This document shows, piece by piece, positions 1-8,400 of a stretch of 64,000 nucleotides of DNA (position 1 is its first letter; each line of letters starts with the position of its first letter). A program made the translations under genes and the position numbers. Source of the stretch: Dehalococcoidia bacterium (GTDB lineage: Bacteria; Chloroflexota; Dehalococcoidia; DSTF01; JACRBR01); contig JAKFYB010000015.1 of assembly GCA_021731085.1 (NCBI GenBank), positions 17,745 through 81,744 on the forward strand, given 5' to 3'. The notes beneath the pieces are model-generated. The model had not been told where the DNA came from. It ran no database searches and worked only from the letters and a program-made list of their open reading frames with translations.

Positions 1-241
1 TTGGAGCGACGTGCAAGTTCGGCCTGAGACTTAGCTGATCAAGGATCAAGTCCATAGTCAGCGGAGTCTTCTGCTTCTCGACCAATCGCAACGCCTCAAC
101 GAGCACGATCAAGGGTACGACGATCGGTGTTCTCGTTGAAAAAGCCTCGCGGAGCGCCAGCCTTGCCCGTTCGGAGAGACGCTTGTCTCTCGCAAGAAAC
201 CAAAGAAGGCTGTGAGTGTCTGGAACGAGCGTGTTACTCAT
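1..241 (-). CDS. PIN-domain toxin-like protein (VapC-like), 3' end outside window
   Basis: The first 80 residues are visible and the rest runs off the window edge. The start MSNTLVPDTHSLLWFL has the early Asp (D8) of PIN nucleases, and a second conserved acidic residue is E49 in LIVLVEALR. PIN proteins of this kind usually cleave RNA as toxins of type II toxin-antitoxin pairs. The ATG overlaps the stop of the upstream small gene by 8 bases, the usual coupled antitoxin-toxin arrangement. The C-terminal acidic residues cannot be checked because the gene is cut. Confidence 0.75.
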   Translation of the reverse strand, partial: MSNTLVPDTHSLLWFLARDKRLSERARLALREAFSTRTPIVVPLIVLVEALRLVEKQKTPLTMDLILDQLSLRPNLHVAP

Positions 242-434
242 TGTCTTGCTTGAGCCACGACGTCTTTGCCTCGTTGATCTCGCTCTCCGAAAAGTCCATC
301 CCTTCTAGCAAACCTTCAAGTGGTTTGCTCTCGATTTGCCGCTTGCCCAACAAGCGCGCACGGAGCGACAGTAGCTCGCGCTCCACTTCATCGAGGCGCT
401 GCAAGGCCGACTTGAGTTCCGTGTCCGTAACCAT
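234..434 (-). CDS. Small antitoxin-like protein upstream of a PIN gene
   Basis: This 66-residue protein is charged, with a leucine-rich heptad-like helix in its first half (LQRLDEVERELLSLRARLL). It ends inside the start of the PIN gene (8-base overlap), so the two are probably translated together. Position, size and coupling suggest the antitoxin of a VapBC-like pair. I do not recognise a named DNA-binding fold such as AbrB, RHH or Phd, so the role rests on context only. Confidence 0.6.
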   Translation of the reverse strand: MVTDTELKSALQRLDEVERELLSLRARLLGKRQIESKPLEGLLEGMDFSESEINEAKTSWLKQDNE

Positions 435-446
435 GGCTTCTCCCTT

Positions 447-785
447 CTATCCCCGTGGCGCCGGCAGGCGGCGGTCGCGCTGGCGCTGCAATTCGTCCCG
501 CAGGCGATCCAGTTCTTGCTCTAGCACCTGGATCTTCTCGTTCATGCGCACGATGACTTCCGCGCCCGCGAGATTCACGCCGAGATCGGCGACGAGCCGC
601 TGGATCTGCTGCACGCGCTCGATGTCTCGCCGCGAGTAGAGGCGGCGGTTTGCGGCGCGCTTCGGCTGCACCAGGCCCTGGCGCTCGTACATGCGCAACG
701 TCTGTTGATGGACGCCGACGATGCGCGCCGCGATCGAGATCACGTACACGGGCTCGTCGGCGTCTGTCATGTGTTCGTTCGTCAT
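447..785 (-). CDS. hspR: HspR-type MerR-family heat-shock repressor
   Basis: This 112-residue protein has the MerR helix-turn-helix near residues 12-55. The segment VHQQTLRMYERQGLVQPKR followed by RRLYSRRDIERVQQIQRL is typical of HspR. A coiled-coil tail (about residues 78-108) would support dimerisation. HspR represses chaperone operons by binding inverted repeats in their promoters and is relieved by DnaK. It lies 51 bases downstream of dnaJ on the same strand, so it is probably autoregulated in that operon. A GAGGGA ribosome site precedes the ATG. The product could be a different small MerR protein, but the chaperone context favours HspR. Confidence 0.88.
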   Translation of the reverse strand: MTNEHMTDADEPVYVISIAARIVGVHQQTLRMYERQGLVQPKRAANRRLYSRRDIERVQQIQRLVADLGVNLAGAEVIVRMNEKIQVLEQELDRLRDELQRQRDRRLPAPRG

Positions 786-802
786 GGTCCCTCACCCCCA
801 AA

Positions 803-824
803 CCCTCTCCCAGACGGGAGAGGG
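803..824. repeat. Palindromic repeat in the dnaJ-hspR spacer
   Basis: CCCTCTCCC and GGGAGAGGG form a perfect 9-base stem with a 4-base loop, preceded by the C-rich run CCTCACCCCCAAA. Elements of this look are common dispersed intergenic palindromes in bacteria. In the transcript it could act as a processing or stability hairpin between dnaJ and hspR. There is no T-run, so it is not a convincing terminator. Confidence 0.55.
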
Positions 825-836
825 GAATAGATGTCC

Positions 837-1841
837 TTACACTCCAGCCGCGCTCAGCTCCTCGAACAGTTGCTTTTGCTTGTCGTCGAGCTGGTCCGGG
901 AGGCGGACCTTCACGCGCGCGTACAGATCGCCCTTGCCGCCACCCTTCACGCGCGGCATGCCGAGGCCGCCGAGCTTGAAGAGCTTGCCGTTCTGTGTCA
1001 GCGCCGGAATCTTGAGCATCACTTTCGCCGTCACCGTCGGCACTTCAACTTCGCCGCCAAGCACTGCTGTTGTCACCGGAGCATCGACGTCGACGTACAG
1101 GTCATCGCCCTTCCGCTCGAAGCGCGGGTGAGGCCGCACATTCACGACGAGCAGCAGGTCGCCCTTCTTACCACCGCCCATGCCCGGTTGACCTTCGCCC
1201 GCGACCTTCACCTTCGCGCCGGTAGCGACGCCGGCTGGAATCTTCACTTCGAGCCTTCGTGGCTTGCGGATGGCACCGTGACCGCCGCATACATGGCATG
1301 TCGCGCCGGCGACCTCGCCCGTCCCGCCACATGTGTCGCACGCCTCCTGCGACACAAGTTCGAGCGTGCGCGTGGTGCCGTGATAGGCCTCCTCGAAGGT
1401 GACGTCCGTTGGTTGCTGCACGTCCTGGCCCCGCCGTGACATCGCACGCTGCTGGAACCCGCCGCCCCCGCGCCCGAAGAACGAACCGAAGACACTGCCG
1501 AGGTCGCCCATATCGTCCATACCGTTGAGGTCGTATTGGACGCCGCCGTTCCCACCCTGAAACCCGCCGTTCCCGTAGCGCGCACCGCGGTTGCGCTGCA
1601 TCTCCTCGATCTGGTCAGCGTGTTCCCAGCGGTCGCCGTACTTGTCGTACTTCTTCCGCTTGTCGGCGTCGGACAGCACTTCGTACGCAGCCGTTATGTC
1701 CTTGAACTTGGCCTCCGCAGCCTTGTCTCCCGGATTCACGTCCGGGTGGTGCTTGCGGGCGAGCTTCCGGTACGCCGAGCGGACTTCCTTGTCGGAGGCC
1801 GTCTTGGGGACACCCAGAGCGGTGTAGAGATCCTTTGCCAT
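837..1841 (-). CDS. dnaJ: DnaJ-type co-chaperone with a single zinc centre
   Basis: This 334-residue Hsp40 stimulates Hsp70 (DnaK) ATP hydrolysis and delivers clients. The J domain (about residues 4-68) carries the HPD motif in [14 protein letters not shown] Gly/Phe-rich stretch follows (about 88-130, [11 protein letters not shown]). Only two CXXCXGXG motifs are present, CDTCGGTG and CHVCGGHG, where classical DnaJ has four, so one zinc centre is predicted. The C-terminal beta domains (from about 195) are complete. This puts it between type I DnaJ and CbpA-like proteins. No dnaK or grpE is nearby. The ATG lies 6 bases after a good -10, so the mRNA may be leaderless. Confidence 0.92.
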   Translation of the reverse strand: MAKDLYTALGVPKTASDKEVRSAYRKLARKHHPDVNPGDKAAEAKFKDITAAYEVLSDADKRKKYDKYGDRWEHADQIEEMQRNRGARYGNGGFQGGNGGVQYDLNGMDDMGDLGSVFGSFFGRGGGGFQQRAMSRRGQDVQQPTDVTFEEAYHGTTRTLELVSQEACDTCGGTGEVAGATCHVCGGHGAIRKPRRLEVKIPAGVATGAKVKVAGEGQPGMGGGKKGDLLLVVNVRPHPRFERKGDDLYVDVDAPVTTAVLGGEVEVPTVTAKVMLKIPALTQNGKLFKLGGLGMPRVKGGGKGDLYARVKVRLPDQLDDKQKQLFEELSAAGV

Positions 1842-1847
1842 GCAATC

Positions 1848-1877
1848 AGTCTAGCCAGCCAGATCGCAAACTTTCAA
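1848..1877 (-). promoter_or_regulatory. Probable dnaJ-hspR promoter
   Basis: On the minus strand TTGAAA (1877-1872) and TAGACT (1853-1848) are separated by 18 bases, a good sigma70-type pair. The -10 ends 6 bases before the dnaJ ATG at 1841, so transcription would begin at or next to the start codon. Confidence 0.6.
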
Positions 1878-1896
1878 GGCCATTCGTACTATTATT

Positions 1897-1918
1897 GAGT
1901 CTTTACCACTAAAGACTC
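1897..1918. promoter_or_regulatory. Candidate heat-shock operator (inverted repeat)
   Basis: GAGTCTTT and AAAGACTC form a perfect 8-base dyad with a 6-base spacer. It lies between the divergent dnaJ and hsp20 promoters and directly abuts the hsp20 -35. HspR is encoded next door, and the flanks TTGAGT and ACTCTTGA recall the half-sites of its HAIR element (CTTGAGT-N7-ACTCAAG), but the spacing and the right half do not match it. It is not a CIRCE (HrcA) site. HspR binding is inference. Confidence 0.55.
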
Positions 1919-1947
1919 TTGATTTCTTCCTTTAGGGTCGATATAAC
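1919..1947 (+). promoter_or_regulatory. Probable hsp20 promoter
   Basis: TTGATT (1919-1924) and TATAAC (1942-1947) are 17 bases apart, as for a sigma70-type promoter. The -35 touches the dyad at 1897-1918, so a protein bound there could block or recruit polymerase. Transcription would start near 1954, giving a leader of about 50 bases with a clear ribosome site. Confidence 0.6.
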
Positions 1948-2006
1948 GATCCCGAAAGGGCTGAGGCGGTCTCAGCTACAGATAGACCCAGATATGGAGG
2001 ATTGTC

Positions 2007-2510
2007 ATGGCAGATATCACACGATGGGATCCATTCGCAGAGATGTCGGACCTGCGGCGCGCATTCGACCGCATGTTTGACGACGTGCGGCCTGTGCGGT
2101 TCGTCGCTGGCCCGCAGGCGGCAGCCCTGGCAGCCGCACAAGCGCAGGAAAGCTACTTCCCCGTCGACCTGTTCGAGACCGATGGCGAAGTCGTCTTGAA
2201 GGCGTCGCTGCCGGGTGTGAAGGCGGACGACATCGACATCTCGGTGACCGGCGACCACCTCACGCTAACGGCGGAAACAAAGGATGAAACCGAGGAGAAG
2301 GGCCAGAACTGGTACCGGCGTGAGCGCCGAAGCGGCACCTTCGTCCGCCAGTTCCAGCTCCCGACCGAGGTCGACTCGGCGAAAGCCGCGGCGGACTTCG
2401 AGGATGGCGTCCTGCGCCTGACGCTCCCGAAGGCGGAGACGGTGAAGCCCAAGACCATCAAGGTCGAGGCGAAGGCGGCGCAGCCGACCCTTGAGGCTGC
2501 GAAGAGCTAG
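2007..2510 (+). CDS. Hsp20/alpha-crystallin small heat-shock protein
   Basis: This 167-residue holdase keeps unfolding proteins soluble during stress. The alpha-crystallin domain runs from about residue 48 to 150: it begins at YFPVDLFETDGEVVLKASLPGV, contains WYRRERRSGTFVRQFQLP, and ends with the conserved AAADFEDGVLRLTLPK. The N-terminal WDPFAEMSDLRRAFDRMF is the usual oligomerisation segment. GGAGG sits 6 bases before the ATG. It is divergent from dnaJ-hspR with a shared control region, so co-regulation by heat is likely. Confidence 0.95.
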   Translation: MADITRWDPFAEMSDLRRAFDRMFDDVRPVRFVAGPQAAALAAAQAQESYFPVDLFETDGEVVLKASLPGVKADDIDISVTGDHLTLTAETKDETEEKGQNWYRRERRSGTFVRQFQLPTEVDSAKAAADFEDGVLRLTLPKAETVKPKTIKVEAKAAQPTLEAAKS

Positions 2511-2640
2511 CGCGGGCTACCGCACACGAGCCGTCGCATGAGCCAACCGTTCCGGCCGGAACGATGCTCGCCAGCGACGGCGACACAAAAAGAATGGGGC
2601 GTCCACGCGAACGCCCCTCTAGTTTTGACCAGCCCATCGG

Positions 2641-4878
2641 CTACTCGCTCGGCGCAGGCTCGGCCGCGACAGCCTCCGGCTCGGAAATGCCCATCGCATC
2701 CGCCGCGGGCGAACCGCCGGACGGACGGCCGATGACGGTCAGCTCCAGCAGCTCCGCGACGTCGAACGTCTTCATCCGCTTGTCCTCGTCCGGCTGCACG
2801 GTCGGGATGCCATCCTCGAACATCTGGATGCAGAACGGGCAGGCGGTCGCGATGATCTGCGCGCCGGTCTCGTAAGCCTCTTCCGTGCGGGCGACATTGA
2901 TGCGCTTGCCCTTCGACTCCTCCACCCACATGTGCGCGCCGCCCGCTCCACAGCAGAAGCTCCACTCGCGGTTGCGTGGCATCTCGACGCGAGCGCCGCC
3001 GGGCAGCTTGTCGATGATGTCGCGAGGGCTGTCGTAGTTGCCGTTGTGGCGGCCGAGGTAGCACGAGTCGTGGTACGTGATCGCCAGCGGCAAATCGTTC
3101 TTCGGGACAAGCGCGCCATCGCCGAGCAGCTTGTTGAGGAAGGTCGTGTGGTGGATGACCTCGAACTTGCCGTCGAAGTCCGGGTACTCGTTCTGCATCG
3201 TATTGAAGCAGTGGGGGCAGTTGGTAATGATCTTCTCGACGCCCTTCGCGTTCAGCACTTCGATCAGCGACTTCGCCTGTTCCTGGAACAGGTATTCGTT
3301 GCCGAGCCGCCGGGCCGGGTCTCCAGTACACAACTCTTCCTCGCCGAGGCAGCCGTAGCTCACGCCGGCCTCTGTCAGCAGACGGGCGACGGCGCGCGTG
3401 ATCGGGACGTTGCGGTCGACCATCGCACCGGAGCAGCCGACCCAATAGAGGTACTTCTGCGAGCCGTCGAACGTCGGGATGTCGAGCCCCTCCATCCACG
3501 ACGAGCGTGTGTACTGCGTGCCGCGCCACGGGTGGCCGCGCTGCTCGATTTGCATCAGCGTCGCGGAAGCCGTCTCCGGCATGTTGGCTTCGTTCATCGT
3601 CAGGAAGCGGCGCATGTCCTGCAGGAACGGGATGTGCTCGATGAAGACGGGACACTGGTACTGGCAGGCGCCACAGGTCACGCAGTCCCAGATGGGATTG
3701 AAGCCCACAGCATCGATCAGCGTCAGGTTGCCGTCCGGGCCGGTCCCGACGACGTCAGCATGTCCATTCTCACCGTGACCGTTCTCGCCATGGCCGTTCG
3801 CCGCATGCCCGTTACCGTTGGCGCCGCCATTGGCGGCGGAGCCATTCGTTGCGGGCGGTTTCAGCGCGTCCCACACGAATAGGGGCGACTGTATCTTCCG
3901 CACCTCCTGCTCGATGACGCCGCGCATGTCGTGCATGATCTTCTTCGGCGAAAGCTCCTTGCCGGTGAGGAACGCCGGACAGTTGATCTCACAGCGGCCG
4001 CACTCCGTGCACGTATACGCATCGAGCATCTGCTTCCACGTCAGGTCCTCGAGCAGCTGCGCGCCGAAGCGTTCGAGATTCTCGAAGTCCTTGATCGGCT
4101 GCAGCTTGCCGGTTGGCTCGATGCGCCGCGTGGCGACGTTCGGGACGACACTGAGCACGTGCGAGTGCTTGCTGTACGGCAGGTAGCACAGGAACGTCAG
4201 GAAGTCGTAGAGGTGGGCGTACCACCAGAAGACCAACATCCCTTCGAGGAATGCCTGCGAGAATCCAGCGTTCAACCAGAACTGCGACAACGGATAGGCG
4301 ATGAAGCTGAACCGCTCGCCATCGCGCTCCGGATGCAGGGCGATCTCCAGGCTGTTCGTCATGATGTCGGAGAACATCAGGAATGAAATGAAGAACAGGA
4401 TGAGCCAGGCGTCCGTGTTGAACGTCATCCGCGCCGGCTTCCAGAACCGACGCTGCCACGCCGCCATCCCGCAGCCGATCAGGACGAGGATGTTGAACAG
4501 GTCCATCGGCGGCCGCAGGAAGATGTCGTACGCGTCCTGCAGGACCTCGATGCCACCGGCGTGCTCGATCGATATCTCGTTGCTGAAGCCCTTGAGGATG
4601 AAGTTGATCGTGCGGATCTGGAGGACGATGAAGCCCCAGTAGATCAGCGAGTGCAGCAGGCCGCTGTACCAGTACTGCTTCCGAGCCACGCGCGCGTTGC
4701 CCAGCAGGTACGGCACCAGCGACGTGATGCGCTCGACGAGGTGGTCGAAGCGCCAGTCACCCCGCCCGCGCGAGAACACGGACACCTTGATGCCGATTGA
4801 ATACGCGGCGAAGCCAAGAAAGATGACGAGCGAGGCCCAATAGATGTAGTTGCCCGGTGGCAATTGGCTTGGGAGCAC
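2641..4878 (-). CDS. Membrane-anchored Fe-S oxidoreductase (HdrD/GlpC-like, with NarI-like membrane domain)
   Basis: This fused 745-residue protein probably passes electrons between the quinone pool and a soluble partner. About six membrane helices (roughly residues 10-235) form a NarI/HdrE-like cytochrome domain. Two [4Fe-4S] ferredoxin motifs follow: CTECGRCEINCP (Cys 290, 293, 296, 300) and CVTCGACQYQCP (399, 402, 405, 409). They are separated by an Asn/Gly/His-rich linker. Two cysteine-rich CCG domains complete it; the second has the pair C642-C643 in SFCCGAGGAHMW. The GTG start was chosen because AGGAGG lies 8 bases upstream and the in-frame sequence before it is uncharacteristic. Such proteins often serve electron-transferring flavoprotein or acyl-CoA oxidation, but no etf gene is here, so the partner is unknown. 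Confidence 0.85.
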   Translation of the reverse strand: MLPSQLPPGNYIYWASLVIFLGFAAYSIGIKVSVFSRGRGDWRFDHLVERITSLVPYLLGNARVARKQYWYSGLLHSLIYWGFIVLQIRTINFILKGFSNEISIEHAGGIEVLQDAYDIFLRPPMDLFNILVLIGCGMAAWQRRFWKPARMTFNTDAWLILFFISFLMFSDIMTNSLEIALHPERDGERFSFIAYPLSQFWLNAGFSQAFLEGMLVFWWYAHLYDFLTFLCYLPYSKHSHVLSVVPNVATRRIEPTGKLQPIKDFENLERFGAQLLEDLTWKQMLDAYTCTECGRCEINCPAFLTGKELSPKKIMHDMRGVIEQEVRKIQSPLFVWDALKPPATNGSAANGGANGNGHAANGHGENGHGENGHADVVGTGPDGNLTLIDAVGFNPIWDCVTCGACQYQCPVFIEHIPFLQDMRRFLTMNEANMPETASATLMQIEQRGHPWRGTQYTRSSWMEGLDIPTFDGSQKYLYWVGCSGAMVDRNVPITRAVARLLTEAGVSYGCLGEEELCTGDPARRLGNEYLFQEQAKSLIEVLNAKGVEKIITNCPHCFNTMQNEYPDFDGKFEVIHHTTFLNKLLGDGALVPKNDLPLAITYHDSCYLGRHNGNYDSPRDIIDKLPGGARVEMPRNREWSFCCGAGGAHMWVEESKGKRINVARTEEAYETGAQIIATACPFCIQMFEDGIPTVQPDEDKRMKTFDVAELLELTVIGRPSGGSPAADAMGISEPEAVAAEPAPSE

Positions 4879-5346
4879 AGTCTCGGCCTCCTCTGGACAC
4901 GCGCGCCTCAGGCGCACGCTCCGGTGCAATTCGTCGGCGGGATCATATCGCGGGCGGCGGCTTCGGAATAGCGTCTCTTGCCGATCTCTGGCCGGCGATC
5001 CGACGGCCCTTCGAAATCGAGGCTCCCAATCCGGCGCGCCGCGCTTTGGTCGCAGCGAAGGCGCTCCGTGATCTGGTGGGAAGGAGGTACACGCAGCGCA
5101 GGGAACGAAGGCGCGCAAACGGCAATGGGCTACAAACCGTATCCCTCCGGGGGTTGACGGTATGACGCGCGGGACGGATGATCGCGGTCAATCGGTTGGA
5201 CACGCATCGCCGTGCCGGTGCTTCGTTCGCTGCTGCTTGCGAAGAGTTTCTGAGAACGCCAACGCACCGCGGCAAGGGCGGCAAATTGACTCAAAAAGCA
5301 GAGACGCCAGACGTCAATTCTCCAGACACGCTGTCTAAGTATCCCC

Positions 5347-5375
5347 TTGACGGCATGCTCTGTTGGGCGTACGAT
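5347..5375 (+). promoter_or_regulatory. Probable promoter of the subtilase gene
   Basis: TTGACG (5347-5352) and TACGAT (5370-5375) are 17 bases apart. Transcription would begin near 5382, about 100 bases before the ATG at 5481. Confidence 0.6.
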
Positions 5376-5389
5376 CGCGCCCAACAGAG
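5358..5389. promoter_or_regulatory. Perfect 12-base dyad bracketing the -10
   Basis: CTCTGTTGGGCG (5358-5369) and CGCCCAACAGAG (5378-5389) are exact reverse complements with an 8-base spacer that holds the -10 hexamer. A dimeric regulator bound here would cover the melting region. There is no T-run, so a terminator is unlikely. Confidence 0.6.
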
Positions 5390-5480
5390 TCACGGAGACG
5401 AACTCCTTTCATACTTCGCCATGCGAATCACTCTCGTTAAGCTCGGGACGTTTCTGCAGATTCCTTAGCTAGGGGGCACA

Positions 5481-8400
5481 ATGCAATACCGTTGGGTTGG
5501 ACGGATGGCCGTCGCGTTCGCGGCCACGTCCGCGGCAATTCTGGCATCCTTCGGGACGGCCGACACCGAGCCTCAGGACAGCGACAGCGCGAAGGCCGCC
5601 GCGAGCCAGAACAGCGGCGTAGCCTATGTCGATCCAGAAGTCGCGGGACAGGTTCGCGAGGACGGGTCGGCCCGCGTGGTCGTGTCCTTCTTCGAGTCCG
5701 GCAAGCCGCCGGAGACCGATGCCGCCGTTGCCGCCGAATCGGCCCGGGTCGCCGGAGCGCGTCAGCGGACGCTCTCCGCCGTAGACACAAACGAGTTCGA
5801 AGTAAGGCACACATTCAAGGTTGTGCCCGCAGTCAGCGGTGTAGTCACCGAGGAGGGCCTCGAAGTCCTCGCATCTCAGCCCGACGTCGCTCGCATCTCC
5901 CTGGACCGCGAAACGCGCGCCTCGCTGACCGAAGCCGTCGCACTGGTCAATGGCGACGACACGCATGCACTCGGTGTCACTGGCGCCGGTGTTGTCGTGG
6001 CCGTGCTCGACACCGGCATCGACACCGACCACCCGAATCTCTCCGACGATCTCATTTTGCAGCGGTGCTACCTCTTCGACGGCACCTGTCCCGGCGGCGG
6101 CACAACGGGCACCTCGGCGGAAGACGGCCACGGCCACGGCACTCACGTGAGCGGCATCATCACGTCCAGCAACGCCGACGCACGCGGCATCGCGCCCGAT
6201 GCGCAGATCGCGGCGTACAAGATCCTCGCTGACTCCGGCAACGGCTACTTCAGCGACGTCGTTGCGGCGATGGACGACATCATCGTCAACCAACCGAGCG
6301 TCGACATCATCAACATGAGCCTCGGATCCTTCGGCACGTACGCGCCGGGCTCCTGCGAGGCCGTCGATCCAGCGCTGACCAGCGCGATCGCAACGCTGAA
6401 AGCGCAAGGTGTCACAGTCTTCGCGGCCAGTGGCAATTCATTCGACGCGGGCGGCACATCGCTGCCCGCCTGCATCAACAACGTGATCTCAGTTGGCGCG
6501 ACGTACGACGCAAACGTCGGCGCGGGCTATTGCGGTGAGCCAACTGTCCCGGATCTCATCGTGTGCTTCAGCAACTCCGATCCATCACTGGATCTGGTGG
6601 CGCCGGGCTCCCTCATCACATCCACCGTCACGGGAGGCGGCCTGGCCACTTTTCAGGGCACATCGATGGCCTCACCGATGGCCGCCGGCGTCGCCGCGCT
6701 CCTCAAGAGCGACGAACCCTTGCTCGCACCATCCGCGATCGAGGCGCGTCTGAAGGCGACGGGGGTGCCCGTGCTGGATGCGCGCAACAACGTCACGGCC
6801 TGCCGCGTCAACGCGCTTGCTGCGGTGCAAAACACCGTTCCAGCCCCACCCTGTGCCACCGCCGTTGTCGGGCCGCCAAATGACAACGCGATCGATGCGT
6901 TGCCGTTCGCGCCGCCGAATCCCCGATCACAGAGCAACTTCGGCGCGACGCGACAGGCCGGTGAACCACAGGCGTGCGGCGGCATCGGTTCGACCGTCTG
7001 GTTCCAGTACACCGCGCCCGCGACTGCAACCGTGACGTTGCACACCGCCGGAAGCACGTTCGACACCGCCCTCGCGATGTACGTGAAGACCGGGCCCGGA
7101 ACACTGGGCACGTTCCTCGGCTGCAACGACGATACCGGCGGCACGCTCCAGTCCAAACTCACCCTCGGCGTGACAGTGGGGACGACGTACTACATCCAAG
7201 CCGGCGGCTTCAACGGCAACCAGGGCCTCCTAACGCTATCGATGCCGCCTTCAAACGACGACTTCGCCGGACGCCGCACGCTGCTGCCACCGCCGACACC
7301 CTGGAATCAGTCGACGGCGGGGGCATCCACCGAAATAAACGAACCGCTGCCTTGCAACATGGGCGGCGCCACCGTCTGGTTCAGCTTCGTCGCACCAATG
7401 ACGGGATTCGCGACCGCGCAGACGGCCGGCAGCAGCTTCGACACGGTCATCGGCGCGTACGACACGGCGTCGTCACCGTCAGGCCAGCTGAACCTTCTGA
7501 ACTGCAACGACGACGCGGGGGGCACGCTCCAATCGGCCGTCGACCTCCCGGTGACGTCCGGCACGACGTACTACGTGCAGGCCGGCGGCTACGTCGGCCA
7601 GTCCGGCGACCTCACGCTCGAGCTGTCATTCGGGTCGAGCTGCTTCGTGCCGAATGACAATTTCTTCAGCGCGACGTTCCTCATTGCGCCGACAAGCACA
7701 TCGCAGTGCACGACGGGCGCATCGATCGAGGGCGGTGAGCCGCTTCCTTGCGGGATGGTCGGAAAAACGGCGTGGTTCACGTTCTTCGCAGACGAGGACG
7801 CAGTCGCGATAATCAGCACGTTTGGTAGCGATTATGACACCGTTGTCGCTGCGTACGACGCAGCGGATTCACCGCCAGGTCAACTAGGTACCCTTCTCGC
7901 CTGCAACGATGACGCTGGCGGCGCCAGCCAGTCCGAAGTCCTCGCGCAACTCGTTGAAGGGCGCCAGTACTTCGTTCAGGCAGGCAGCCGCGGCGCGCTC
8001 GGCGGATCGCTCTCCCTCAATGTCTCCACCGCATCTCTCTGCCTGCCACCAAATGACCACGTCGGCAACGCGTCAACGCTCGTCTCCGGAGGCTTCGACA
8101 CGCAATGCACGGGCGGTGCTGGTGTCGAAGCGGGCGAGAATCTGCCATGCGGCATCGGTAGCACAGTGTGGTATCGCTACGACGCAACAGCCGATGGCGT
8201 GCTCGAGGTGAACGTCAACGCTGACTTCAACACGGTGCTGGCGGCCTACGAGGGCATGGTGTCCCCGCCGGGAGTGCTCGGCTACATCGCCTGCAATGAC
8301 GACGTGCAACCAGGCGATTCGTCGTCCGGCGTCGCGATCGGGGTTCAAGCTGGACGCAGCTATTACTTCCAGGTCGGCGGACTCGGCGGCGCCACGGGCG

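Larger units (their letters stand above)
4879..5480. other. 602-base intergenic region upstream of the subtilase
   Basis: No convincing gene is seen. A 96-codon open frame at 5178-5468 has no recognisable motif or ribosome site. The last 135 bases hold a sigma70-type promoter with a perfect dyad around the -10 (see next entries). The rest shows no other clear structure. Confidence 0.6.

Noticed and set aside
1..241. The PIN gene as a new defence module
   Set aside because: Only an ordinary toxin-antitoxin-like pair is seen, and the partner genes beyond the window edge cannot be examined.
5178..5468. A 96-codon open frame upstream of the subtilase
   Set aside because: It has no ribosome site, no recognisable motif, and contains the promoter and dyad of the next gene. 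Its composition looks like noncoding sequence.
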